NCBI RefSeq assembly: GCF_024585265.1
Contig: NZ_CP036533.1
Coordinates: 3,977,001-4,041,000 of the forward strand
Source: Bradyrhizobium sp. WBAH42
GTDB taxonomy: Bacteria; Pseudomonadota; Alphaproteobacteria; Rhizobiales; Xanthobacteraceae
Length of the DNA: 64,000 nucleotides
Direction of reading: 5' to 3'
In this document: positions 49,802 to 58,093 of the stretch, piece by piece
Layout of the letters: each line of letters begins with the position of its first letter
Position numbering within the stretch: the stretch's first letter is position 1
Notes under the pieces: generated by a model
Databases searched by the model: none
Seen by the model: the letters and a program-made list of their open reading frames with translations, nothing else
Told to the model about the DNA's origin: nothing
Position numbers and translations under genes: made by a program

Positions 49802-51271
49802 ATGACTGAACCCGCTTACGACCTGATCATCCGCGGCGGCCGCGTCGCCACAACGACCGACGTCTTCGAGGCCGACGTCGCCATCTCCGGCGAGACCATC
49901 GCGGCGATCGGCCGCGGGCTTCCGCCCGCAAAGCGCGAAATCGACGCCCGCGGCAAGCTGGTGCTGCCCGGCGGCGTCGACAGCCACGCCCATATCGAGC
50001 AGCTCTCGGCCGCCGGCATCATGAACGCCGATACGTTCGAGAGCGCCACCGTCTCCGCCGCCTTCGGCGGCACCACCACGGTGATCCCGTTCGCGGCTCA
50101 GCATGTCGGCATGAAGCTGCCACAGGTCGTCGAGGATTATCACGCTTTGGCGAAGAAAGGTGCGGTGATCGACTACGCCTTTCACATGATCATTGCGGAC
50201 GCGACCAAGGAGACGGTCGAGGAGCACATTCCCGCGCTGGTGAAGCAGGGCCATGCCTCGATCAAGATCTTCATGACCTACGACCGCCTCAAGGTCGACG
50301 ACGAGCCGCTGCTCGACATCCTGCTCGCCGCGCGCCAGTCCGGCGCGATGCTGTGCGCGCATGCCGAAAACCACGGCATCATCGCCTGGATGGTGAAGCG
50401 GCTGCTGTCGCGCGGCTACACGATGCCGAAATACCACGCCGTCAGCCACGCCCGCGTCTCTGAGGCGGAAGCCTTCACCCGGCTGATCGGCATGGCGGCG
50501 CTGATCGACCAGCCGATCATGATCTTCCATGTCTCGACAGCCGAGGGTGCCAAGGTGATCCGCGACTCGCGCGGGCAGGGGCTCAAGGTCTTCGCCGAGA
50601 CCTGCCCGCAATATCTGTTCCTGACCGCTGCGGATCTCGACAAGCCGGGTGCTGAGGGCGCGAAGTGGATGTGTAGCCCGCCGCCGCGCACGCATGCCGA
50701 CCAGGAGGCGCTGTGGCAGGCGCTCTCGCTCGGTGATCTCCAGACCATCTCGTCGGACCACGCGCCGTATCGCTATGACGAGACCGGCAAGTTGCGCGCC
50801 GGTCCCAATCCCAACTTCAAGCAGGTCGCCAACGGCCTGCCGGGCCTGGAGCTGCGGCTGCCGCTGTTGTTCGACGCGATGGTGTCGAAGGGACGGCTCG
50901 GCCTGGAAAAATTCGTCGAGCTGACCGCGACGGCGCCGGCAAAGATCTACAATCTGCATCCGCGCAAGGGCTCGATCGCCGTCGGCGCCGATGCCGATAT
51001 CGCGATCTGGGATCCCAACCGCGAGGTCACCATCGCCGACGAGATGATGCACGATCTCGCCGGCTACACGCCGTTCGCGGGCCGCCAGCTGAAGGGCTGG
51101 CCGGTCTCGGTGCTCTCGCGCGGCCGCGTGATCATCGAGGGCGACAAGTGTCTTGCGAGCACCGGCAGCGGAAAATTCCTGGCGCGCAGCGGCGGCGAGG
51201 CGGCCAGGCCGACCGGCCGGCTCGTTGCCGACATGGATCCGGAGCGGAATTTTGGAGCCAAGCTGCTGTGA
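49802..51271 (+). CDS. hydA: Dihydropyrimidinase / D-hydantoinase
   Basis: A binuclear-zinc cyclic amidohydrolase, 489 residues. Zinc ligands and base are visible: H62 and H64 (VDSHAHIEQ), the carboxylated lysine K155 (SIKIFMTY), later histidines in LCAHAENHG and IFHVSTAEG, and the catalytic Asp in SSDHAPYRYDE. It opens dihydropyrimidines or 5-substituted hydantoins to N-carbamoyl acids, the substrate of the D-carbamoylase. Being beside a hydantoin racemase and D-carbamoylase favours hydantoins. Confidence 0.93.
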   Translation: MTEPAYDLIIRGGRVATTTDVFEADVAISGETIAAIGRGLPPAKREIDARGKLVLPGGVDSHAHIEQLSAAGIMNADTFESATVSAAFGGTTTVIPFAAQHVGMKLPQVVEDYHALAKKGAVIDYAFHMIIADATKETVEEHIPALVKQGHASIKIFMTYDRLKVDDEPLLDILLAARQSGAMLCAHAENHGIIAWMVKRLLSRGYTMPKYHAVSHARVSEAEAFTRLIGMAALIDQPIMIFHVSTAEGAKVIRDSRGQGLKVFAETCPQYLFLTAADLDKPGAEGAKWMCSPPPRTHADQEALWQALSLGDLQTISSDHAPYRYDETGKLRAGPNPNFKQVANGLPGLELRLPLLFDAMVSKGRLGLEKFVELTATAPAKIYNLHPRKGSIAVGADADIAIWDPNREVTIADEMMHDLAGYTPFAGRQLKGWPVSVLSRGRVIIEGDKCLASTGSGKFLARSGGEAARPTGRLVADMDPERNFGAKLL

Positions 51272-51287
51272 TGGTGGATCGCGCGCG

Positions 51288-52262
51288 ATGAGGACCGTTA
51301 TCTTCGGCGGCACCGGCTTTCTCGGCCTCAATCTCGCAGAGGTGCTGCTCGCACGCGGGCACGAGGTGACGCTGTATGATCGTGCACCGCTGCCGCCATC
51401 CGCGCAGCGATCTCTTGCCGATTACGGCGCACGGCTCGAAGCGGTGCAGGGCGATATCACCGACGCCGACACCATCGATGGCCTTATCGCAAAGGGTTGC
51501 GATGCGATCGTGCTCGGCGCGGCAGTCACCGCCGGCGAAGATCTCGAGCGGGTATCGCCCGCACGCGTTCTCGAGGTCAACGTCATGGCGCAGATTCCGA
51601 TCCTGCAAGCCGCGATCCGCCATGGCGTTCGCCGCGTCGTGAATCTGTCGTCGGCATCGGCCTACGGCGCCGCGGGTGCGCGGGTCGACATTCTGGACGA
51701 GGAAACGCCCTGCGATCCCGTCTCGTTCTACGCCATCAGCAAGTTCACCTCGGAGCGATCGGTGGCACGGCACGCCGAGCTTTTTGGCGGTGATTTCCTC
51801 AGTGTGCGGTTGACTGCGGTCTTCGGGCCGTGGGAGCGCCCCGGTTCAGTGCGCGATACGCCGAGCCTCCAATATCAGATATTGGCCGCATTCGCTCGCG
51901 GCGAGCCGGCCATCATGCCGGAGCCGGGTCTGCGAGACTGGACTTACGCGCCGGACGCTGCCGAAGCTGTCGCGATTCTGGTTGAAGCCGAGCGTCCTCG
52001 TCACCGGCTGTACAACATTTCGAACGGCGGGGCGTGGCCCGCCTTGCAATGGGGCGAGGCGTTCGCAGCGTTGCATCCCGGCCTGGAGTGCCGGCTCGCG
52101 GCGCCGGGAGAGAAGACGGCCATCAAGCTGCACGGGCCCTGTCGCGCGCCGCTGTCGGTGACGCGAATGGCCGACGAATTCGGTTGGCGCGCGCGGTTCG
52201 GCTGCGCCGAGTCCGCCTCCGCGATGAGCGCCTGGCTGAAGCAGCACAAGGAGTGGATCTGA
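51288..52262 (+). CDS. NAD(P)-dependent epimerase/dehydratase
   Basis: A 324-residue extended short-chain dehydrogenase. The N-terminal cofactor motif is GGTGFLG (residues 7-13), followed by the active-site YxxxK in FYAISKFTSE and a C-terminal substrate domain (FGPWERPGS, GLRDWTYAPDAAEAV). ATG 51288 is chosen because the upstream extension lies in the hydantoinase gene in another frame. It precedes the SDR gene by 1 nt, in the same unit. Substrate unknown. Confidence 0.87.
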   Translation: MRTVIFGGTGFLGLNLAEVLLARGHEVTLYDRAPLPPSAQRSLADYGARLEAVQGDITDADTIDGLIAKGCDAIVLGAAVTAGEDLERVSPARVLEVNVMAQIPILQAAIRHGVRRVVNLSSASAYGAAGARVDILDEETPCDPVSFYAISKFTSERSVARHAELFGGDFLSVRLTAVFGPWERPGSVRDTPSLQYQILAAFARGEPAIMPEPGLRDWTYAPDAAEAVAILVEAERPRHRLYNISNGGAWPALQWGEAFAALHPGLECRLAAPGEKTAIKLHGPCRAPLSVTRMADEFGWRARFGCAESASAMSAWLKQHKEWI

Positions 52263-52263
52263 G

Positions 52264-53013
52264 ATGCGGCTGAATGGGCGCACCGCCATCATCACCGGCG
52301 CGGGCTCGGGTATCGGCCGCGCCAGCGCAAAATTGTTCGCGGAGGAGGGCGCGGGCCTTGCTCTGGTCGATCGTGATGCCGCGGGCCTTGCGGAAACTCT
52401 GAGCCTGGTCGGCGAAGCAACCACGCATGTCGGCGACGTCGGCGATGCCGCTTTCGCCGAGACGGTCGTCGATAACGTCGTGGCCCGATTTGGCCGGCTC
52501 GATATCCTCATGACGGCGGCCGGCTTCTCCTGCGGCGGCACCGTGCTGACGACGAGCCTGGACGACTGGGATGCGGTGTTTCGTGCCAATGTCGGCGGCA
52601 CCTGGCTATGGGCGCGGGCCGCAGTGCCTCACATGCAGCGGCAGAAGTCCGGCTCGATCATCACGCTGGCATCGCAGCTCGCGATCGCCGGCGGCAAGGG
52701 CAACAGCGCCTATATCGCCGCCAAAGGCGCGATCATCAGCCTGACGCGGACCATGGCGGTGGACTTCGCCACTGACGGTATCCGGGTCAACGCGATTGCG
52801 CCCGGCGCGATCGACACGCCAATGCTTCGGCGCAGCTTTGCCCGTCACGCCAATTCCGAGGAAGTGCGCGAGGCCTCGCGCAATCGCCACGCGATGAAGC
52901 GGTTTGGCACCGCGGAAGAGATCGCGCAGACCGCGCTGCATCTGGCCAGCGATGCCTCGTCCTTCACGACCGGCACCGTGATGGTGGTCGACGGAGGCTG
53001 GCTCGCGGCATGA
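52264..53013 (+). CDS. Classical short-chain dehydrogenase/reductase
   Basis: A 249-residue SDR: cofactor motif TGAGSGIGRAS (about 11-21), the NNAG-equivalent here as MTAAGFSCGG, active-site serine in ITLASQLAIAG, YIAAKGAII as the YxxxK motif, and the C-terminal FTTGTVMVVDGGW. The NNAG position reading TAAG is a small departure. Probably oxidises or reduces an intermediate of the island's pathway. Overlaps the monooxygenase gene by 4 nt. Confidence 0.9.
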   Translation: MRLNGRTAIITGAGSGIGRASAKLFAEEGAGLALVDRDAAGLAETLSLVGEATTHVGDVGDAAFAETVVDNVVARFGRLDILMTAAGFSCGGTVLTTSLDDWDAVFRANVGGTWLWARAAVPHMQRQKSGSIITLASQLAIAGGKGNSAYIAAKGAIISLTRTMAVDFATDGIRVNAIAPGAIDTPMLRRSFARHANSEEVREASRNRHAMKRFGTAEEIAQTALHLASDASSFTTGTVMVVDGGWLAA

Positions 53014-54446
53014 GTGAGGCGCTCACCCAGCTCGAAGCCGATATTCGCGCCGATCTCTCCAGGATCGCGCATCCCGGCGCTGCCTGGCTCGATCCCAAAA
53101 CGGGACCCGATGGCAAGCCGGCGCTGGATGTCCTCATCATCGGCGCCGGCCAGTCCGGCATCGCCATCGGCTTCGGCCTGCTGCGCTCGCGCGTCAGCAA
53201 CATCCTGCTGATCGACAAGGCCTTGGAGGGGAAGGAGGGCCCGTGGCTCACCTACGCCCGGATGCCGACATTGCGCAGCCCGAAGGACTATACCGGGCCC
53301 GATCTCGATATCCCCAGCCTGACGTACCAATCGTGGCACGAGGCCCGCTTCGGCAAGGCGAGCTGGCAGGAGCTCGGCCTGATCGCGCGGGAGCATTGGG
53401 CAGAGTACCTGCTCTGGCTGCGGCGCACGGTCGGCCTGCCGGTGCGCAATGCTTGTGAGCTGCTGGAGATCGCGCCGGCGGCTGGCGGCCTGCTTGCTGC
53501 GCGCGTGAAACGGGCAGGAGGGGACGAAACGCTCTATGCCCGCAAGATCGTGCTCGCGACGGGGCAGGAGGGCATGGGCGATTGGATGATCCCGGAGCAG
53601 CTAGCGCATCTGCCGGCGAGCTCCGTTGCAACCGTTGCCGACGACATCGATTTCGAAAGCCTGCGCGGCAAGCGCGTCGCCGTCATCGGTGCCGGCGCCT
53701 CCGCTTTCGATAATGCGGCGACGGCTCTGGAAGCCGGGGCCGCCGAGGTACACCTGCTGTGCCGCCGTGCGCAGATCCAGGTCATCCAGCCCTATCGTTG
53801 GCTGACCTTTCGCGGCTTCCTGCGCCATCTCAGCGATCTCGACGATGCCTGGCGCTGGCGCTTCATGCGCAAGATCCTCGAAATGCGCGAGGGATTTCCG
53901 CAACCGACCTATGACCGCTGCGCGCGTCACGCCAATTTCACCTTGCACGAGGGCGCGCCGGTCGAAGCCGCGCGCAAGACCGGCAAAGGCGTTGAACTCC
54001 AGACGCCACGCGGAGCCATCACGGCCGATTTCGTCATCTGCGGTACCGGCATCGACATGGACTTTGCCGGTCGCGGCGAGCTCGCCAATTTCGCCGGCAA
54101 CATCGCCATCTGGACCGACCGCTACCAGCCGCCGGAAGACGAACGCAACGAACGGCTCGGCCGCTTTCCCTATCTTGCCGACGACTATTCCTTCACCGAG
54201 CGCGTGCCGGGAACGACGCCGTGGATCTCCGACGTCCATCTCTTCGCCATCGCCTCCACCATGAGCTTCGGTCCGTCGGGATCGTCGATCAACGCGATGA
54301 CGACCGCCGTTCCAAAGCTGATCCACGGGCTGACGCGCGGCCTGTTCCGCGCCGATGTCGAACGGCACTGGGCTTCGCTCAGCGCCTATGACGTGCCGCA
54401 GGCCGTGGTTGCGCGGCCGGCGCGAAAAATGGGGGAATCGCTGTGA
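53010..54446 (+). CDS. FAD/NAD(P)-binding monooxygenase-like oxidoreductase
   Basis: A 478-residue flavoprotein with two Rossmann motifs: IIGAGQSGIAIGFG (about 44-57, FAD) and VIGAGASAFDNAA (about 229-241, NADPH). Between them lies MPTLRSPKDYTGPDLDIPSLTYQSWHEARFG-like substrate/linker sequence seen in flavin-containing/Baeyer-Villiger-type enzymes, and near the end a VICGTGIDMD motif. It closes the metabolic part of the island. The substrate is unknown. Confidence 0.85.
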   Translation: MSEALTQLEADIRADLSRIAHPGAAWLDPKTGPDGKPALDVLIIGAGQSGIAIGFGLLRSRVSNILLIDKALEGKEGPWLTYARMPTLRSPKDYTGPDLDIPSLTYQSWHEARFGKASWQELGLIAREHWAEYLLWLRRTVGLPVRNACELLEIAPAAGGLLAARVKRAGGDETLYARKIVLATGQEGMGDWMIPEQLAHLPASSVATVADDIDFESLRGKRVAVIGAGASAFDNAATALEAGAAEVHLLCRRAQIQVIQPYRWLTFRGFLRHLSDLDDAWRWRFMRKILEMREGFPQPTYDRCARHANFTLHEGAPVEAARKTGKGVELQTPRGAITADFVICGTGIDMDFAGRGELANFAGNIAIWTDRYQPPEDERNERLGRFPYLADDYSFTERVPGTTPWISDVHLFAIASTMSFGPSGSSINAMTTAVPKLIHGLTRGLFRADVERHWASLSAYDVPQAVVARPARKMGESL

Positions 54447-54496
54447 TCATCCATGCGCCGCCGCGACGATGCGTCCTCAAAAACGCCCGATGAGAC

Positions 54497-54513
54497 TGGC
54501 GCGCAACTTGCTT
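54497..54513 (+). promoter_or_regulatory. Candidate sigma-54 promoter upstream of first ABC operon
   Basis: TGGCGC-GCAAC-TTGCTT has the invariant GG (54498-54499) and GC (54510-54511) exactly 10 nt apart, with five of six bases of TGGCAC and a full TTGCT block. It lies 52 nt before the binding-protein ATG. A sigma-54 promoter would suggest NtrC-type nitrogen control of uptake. Confidence 0.6.
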
Positions 54514-54565
54514 CTTTTTGAACCTGCCTTGCTGGCGTTCTCGTTCGAAATTCAGGGAAAAACCA

Positions 54566-56185
54566 ATGCGTTTTGTGTCTTTCAGGTTGGCGTCGTCGGT
54601 CCTCGCCACCACCGCGCTGTTGCTCATCGCCGCCGCGCCTTCGCAGGCGCAAACCCGGGCCGAGACGTTGCGCTACGTCACCGGCGCCTCCGTCAACACG
54701 CTCGATCCCAACATTCCCGGCTCGACCCGCGAGTCCTTCGCATTGAGCATGAGCACCTATGACCGGCTGGTCGCGTTCGGCCGCAAGCAGCTCAACGGCA
54801 AATGGGTGTTCGATCTCGATACGATCACCGGCGAGCTCGCCGAATCCTACGACGTCAGTCCCGACGGCCTGAAGATCACCTTCCGCCTGCGCAAGGATGC
54901 AAAATTCCAGGACGGCTCGCCCGTGACCGCCGAGGACGTGAAGTGGTCGCTCGACCGCTGCGTCACCGCGCCGATCCTCGGCAAGGCGCAGCTGTTGACG
55001 GGCTCGCTGACGTCGGCCGATCAGTTCAAGGTGATCGATCCCCTCACCATCGAGGTGACGCTGCCAAAACCGGACAAGCTTGCGCTGCCTAATCTTGCCA
55101 CCGTCTATCCGATGATCATCAACTCGAAAGTGGCAAAAGAGCACGCGACGGCTGACGATCCCTGGGCCACGGCCTGGCTGAAGGAGCACACTGCCGGTAG
55201 CGGCGCCTATGCGGTCGAGAGTTTCAAGCCCGGCGAGCAGGTGATTCTCAAGCGCGACGAGAGCTGGAATCGCGGCTCGGCCAACAAGCCCGCGTTCTTC
55301 AAGCGCATCATCGTGCAGTCGGTGCCGGAGCCGGCGACCCGCGCCAACCTCGTCGAACGCGGCGATGCCGATCTCGTGCTCGACCTGCAGGCGAGCGACG
55401 TGCAGTCGCTGGAGGCCAAGGGCAAGCTCAAGGTGATCTCGACGCCGCAATACAACGCGGTCACCTTCGTCTCGATGAACAACCAGATCCCGCCCTTCGA
55501 CAACGTCAATGTTCGCCGCGCCATCGCTTCCGCGCTGCCCTATGACGACATGTTCAAGGCCGCTCTGTTCGGCCGGGGGGCGCCCCTGTTTGGCGCGACC
55601 TGGGCGGACGGCAAGCCGGCGAACGGCATTTATCCGTTCCAGCAGCCGCTGAAGCTCGATCTCGACAAGGCCAGGGAGTACCTCAAAGCCGCTGGTCTTC
55701 CCGAGGGCTTCTCGACCACCTTCAGCTTCAACGTCGGCCAGGCTTCGACCGCCGAGCCGATGGCCGCCCTCGTCAAGGAGTCGCTTGGCAAGATCGGTAT
55801 CAAGGTCGACATCCAGAAGCTGCCGGACGCGCAGATGTCGACGCAGATCAACGAGAAGAAGCTGCCGTTCTTCACCGAAGGGATCGTCGCCTGGCTGCCG
55901 TCGACCGACTATTTCTACCGCAACTTCTACACCGGCAGTCAGCGCTGGAATTACAGCTCGATCAACAACCCCGACCTTGCGGCGATCGCGCAGGAGGCGC
56001 GCTTTGAGCCGGATAAGGCCAAGTACGAGGAAGCCGGCCGCAAGCTCAACGCGATGCATTTCGACCTGATGCCGCAGGTCATGCTGTGGCAACCCAATCA
56101 GGACGCGGTGATGGCGCCGTCGATCGAAGGCTACACTTACGAGTTCCATCGCCAGGTGGATTATCGCGATGTCAGCCGCAAGTGA
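54566..56185 (+). CDS. ABC transporter periplasmic substrate-binding protein, family 5
   Basis: A 539-residue peptide/dipeptide/opine-type binding protein with a Sec signal (SSVLATTALLLIAAAPSQAQ), then the family start LRYVTGASVNTLDPNIPGS, FRLRKDAKFQDGSPVTAEDVKWSLDR and FNVNVRRAIASALPYD-type motifs. ATG 54566 is preceded by AGGG. It heads the operon SBP-permease-permease-ATPase and, given the neighbours, may import a hydantoin, ureide or small peptide. Confidence 0.92.
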   Translation: MRFVSFRLASSVLATTALLLIAAAPSQAQTRAETLRYVTGASVNTLDPNIPGSTRESFALSMSTYDRLVAFGRKQLNGKWVFDLDTITGELAESYDVSPDGLKITFRLRKDAKFQDGSPVTAEDVKWSLDRCVTAPILGKAQLLTGSLTSADQFKVIDPLTIEVTLPKPDKLALPNLATVYPMIINSKVAKEHATADDPWATAWLKEHTAGSGAYAVESFKPGEQVILKRDESWNRGSANKPAFFKRIIVQSVPEPATRANLVERGDADLVLDLQASDVQSLEAKGKLKVISTPQYNAVTFVSMNNQIPPFDNVNVRRAIASALPYDDMFKAALFGRGAPLFGATWADGKPANGIYPFQQPLKLDLDKAREYLKAAGLPEGFSTTFSFNVGQASTAEPMAALVKESLGKIGIKVDIQKLPDAQMSTQINEKKLPFFTEGIVAWLPSTDYFYRNFYTGSQRWNYSSINNPDLAAIAQEARFEPDKAKYEEAGRKLNAMHFDLMPQVMLWQPNQDAVMAPSIEGYTYEFHRQVDYRDVSRK

Positions 56186-56210
56186 CATCAGCGGCCAGCA
56201 GGGACACTGA

Positions 56211-57248
56211 ATGGTGACGTCCGGTCTTGGTGCAACGATGGTGCGGGCGGGCAGGCGGCTCTTGTCGTCGCTGCCGGCGCTGTTCGGTGTGCTGGTCTTC
56301 ACCTTCCTGTTGATGCGCGTCCTGCCCGGCGACCCCGCGGTGTTCTTCGCCTCGGGGCCCAATGCCGGTAAGGAGGAGATCGAGCAGATCCGCAAGCAGA
56401 TGGGGCTCGACAAATCCGTGCCGGAGCAGCTCGTGTTCTATCTCTCCGACATCGGCCACGGCAATCTCGGCCGCTCGATGATGACCGGCCAGCCGGTGCT
56501 GAAGGACCTCCGCGAGCGGCTGCCGGCCTCCCTGGAGCTCACCTTCACCGCACTCCTGATCGCGCTGATCGCGGCGGTGCCGCTCGGCGTCATCGCGGCG
56601 CTGCGGCCGGGATCGATCATCGATCACGGCGTGCGGCTGTTCTGCGCGCTCGGTGTCTGCGTGCCGACCTTCGTCTCGGGCCTGCTGTTGATCTACGTCT
56701 TCTATTATCTGCTCGGGCTGGCGCCTGATCCGACCGGGCGGATCGACGTCTTCACCTCGCTGCCGCCGCAACGCACCGGCTTCCTCTCGATCGATTTCCT
56801 GCTCGCCGGTGACGTTGAGGGCTGGTGGGCGGCCTGCAGGCAATTGATCCTGCCGGCGGTGAGCATGGCGCTGTTCGTGATCGCGCCGCTGGCGCGGATC
56901 ACGCGGGCCTCGATGCTGGTCTCGCTCGGCAGCGATTTCGTGCGCACCGCGCGCTCGGTCGGATTGTCCTGGCGCAAGGTCGTCGTCACCTATGCGCTCC
57001 GCAACGCGATCCTGCCCGTCATCACCATCGCCGGCATCGTGTTCTCGACGATGCTGGGCGCCAATGTGCTGGTGGAGAAAGTGTTCTCCTGGCCGGGCGT
57101 GGCCTCCTATGCGCTCGACGCGTTGCTGTCGTCCGACTATGCGCCGGTGCAGGGCTTCGTGCTGCTGATGGCCAGCCTGTTCGTGCTGGTCAATCTCGTC
57201 GTGGACATCTGCTACGGCATCGCCGATCCCAGGGTGTCGATCGAATGA
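56211..57248 (+). CDS. Peptide-type ABC transporter permease (DppB-like)
   Basis: A 345-residue inner-membrane permease with the DppB start pattern (SSLPALFGVLVFTFLLMRVLPGDPA), a large periplasmic loop containing QMGLDKSVPEQLVFYL, and the cytoplasmic EAA-type loop (ITRASMLVSLGSDFVRTARSVGLSWRKVV). It follows the binding-protein gene by 25 nt and overlaps the next permease by 4 nt. Confidence 0.93.
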   Translation: MVTSGLGATMVRAGRRLLSSLPALFGVLVFTFLLMRVLPGDPAVFFASGPNAGKEEIEQIRKQMGLDKSVPEQLVFYLSDIGHGNLGRSMMTGQPVLKDLRERLPASLELTFTALLIALIAAVPLGVIAALRPGSIIDHGVRLFCALGVCVPTFVSGLLLIYVFYYLLGLAPDPTGRIDVFTSLPPQRTGFLSIDFLLAGDVEGWWAACRQLILPAVSMALFVIAPLARITRASMLVSLGSDFVRTARSVGLSWRKVVVTYALRNAILPVITIAGIVFSTMLGANVLVEKVFSWPGVASYALDALLSSDYAPVQGFVLLMASLFVLVNLVVDICYGIADPRVSIE

Positions 57249-58093
57249 CTAGCGCCACACTTCGCCATTCGGTCTGGATTTTGCGCGGCAATCCGCTGAC
57301 GGCGGTGGCCGCGGCCGGGGTGACGCTGTTCGTCCTGGTCGCGATCTTTGGTCCCTGGATCGTGCCTTATGATCCCGTGGTCTCTAATGTCTCGGAAGCC
57401 CTGCAGCCGCCGAGCGCCACGCATCTCGCCGGCACTGACCAGCTCGGCCGCGACGTGTTCAGCCGTCTCATCATCGCTGCACGGCTCGACCTTGCCATCG
57501 CAGTCTCCGCGGTCGGCATCTCGTTCGTGATCGGGGCCGTCGTCGGCGCGTTCTGCGGCTATGCCGGCGGACGGCTCGATCGCGCCGTCGGCCGCTTCGT
57601 CGACGTGATGATGGCGTTTCCGCTGTTCGTGCTGGCGATGGCGATGGTCGCCGCTCTCGGCAACCGGATCGAGAACATCGTGATCGCGACCGCGATCATC
57701 AATCTTCCCTTCTACATCCGCTTCGCGCGCGCCGAGGTCAACGTCCGGCGCAATGTCGGCTGGGTTGAGGCCGCGCGCGCCTGCGGCGAGAGCCATTTCT
57801 CGGTGGTGCTGCGCTTCCTGCTGCCGAACATCCTGCCGGCGATGGCGGTGCAGATCTCGCTCAATCTGGGCTGGGCCATTCTCAATGCCGCCGGCTTGTC
57901 CTTCATCGGCCTCGGCGTCAAGCCGCCGACGCCGGAATGGGGCATCATGGTCGCAGAGGGAGCGCGCTTCATCTCGACCGGACGCTGGTGGCTGGTGGCC
58001 TTTCCGGGCCTTGCGCTGATGCTGGCGGTGCTGTGCTTCAATCTCCTCGGCGACGGGATGCGGGACATTCTCGATCCCCGGATGCGCACATGA
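57245..58093 (+). CDS. Peptide-type ABC transporter permease (DppC-like)
   Basis: A 282-residue second permease: N-terminal helix, GTDQLGRDVFSRLIIAARLDL signature, EAA-type loop (EVNVRRNVGWVEAARACGESH) and the C-terminal NLLGDGMRDILDPRMRT. ATG 57245 overlaps the DppB-like stop; the reading frame extends further upstream only as a shadow. Overlaps the ATPase gene by 4 nt. Confidence 0.93.
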   Translation: MTSATLRHSVWILRGNPLTAVAAAGVTLFVLVAIFGPWIVPYDPVVSNVSEALQPPSATHLAGTDQLGRDVFSRLIIAARLDLAIAVSAVGISFVIGAVVGAFCGYAGGRLDRAVGRFVDVMMAFPLFVLAMAMVAALGNRIENIVIATAIINLPFYIRFARAEVNVRRNVGWVEAARACGESHFSVVLRFLLPNILPAMAVQISLNLGWAILNAAGLSFIGLGVKPPTPEWGIMVAEGARFISTGRWWLVAFPGLALMLAVLCFNLLGDGMRDILDPRMRT

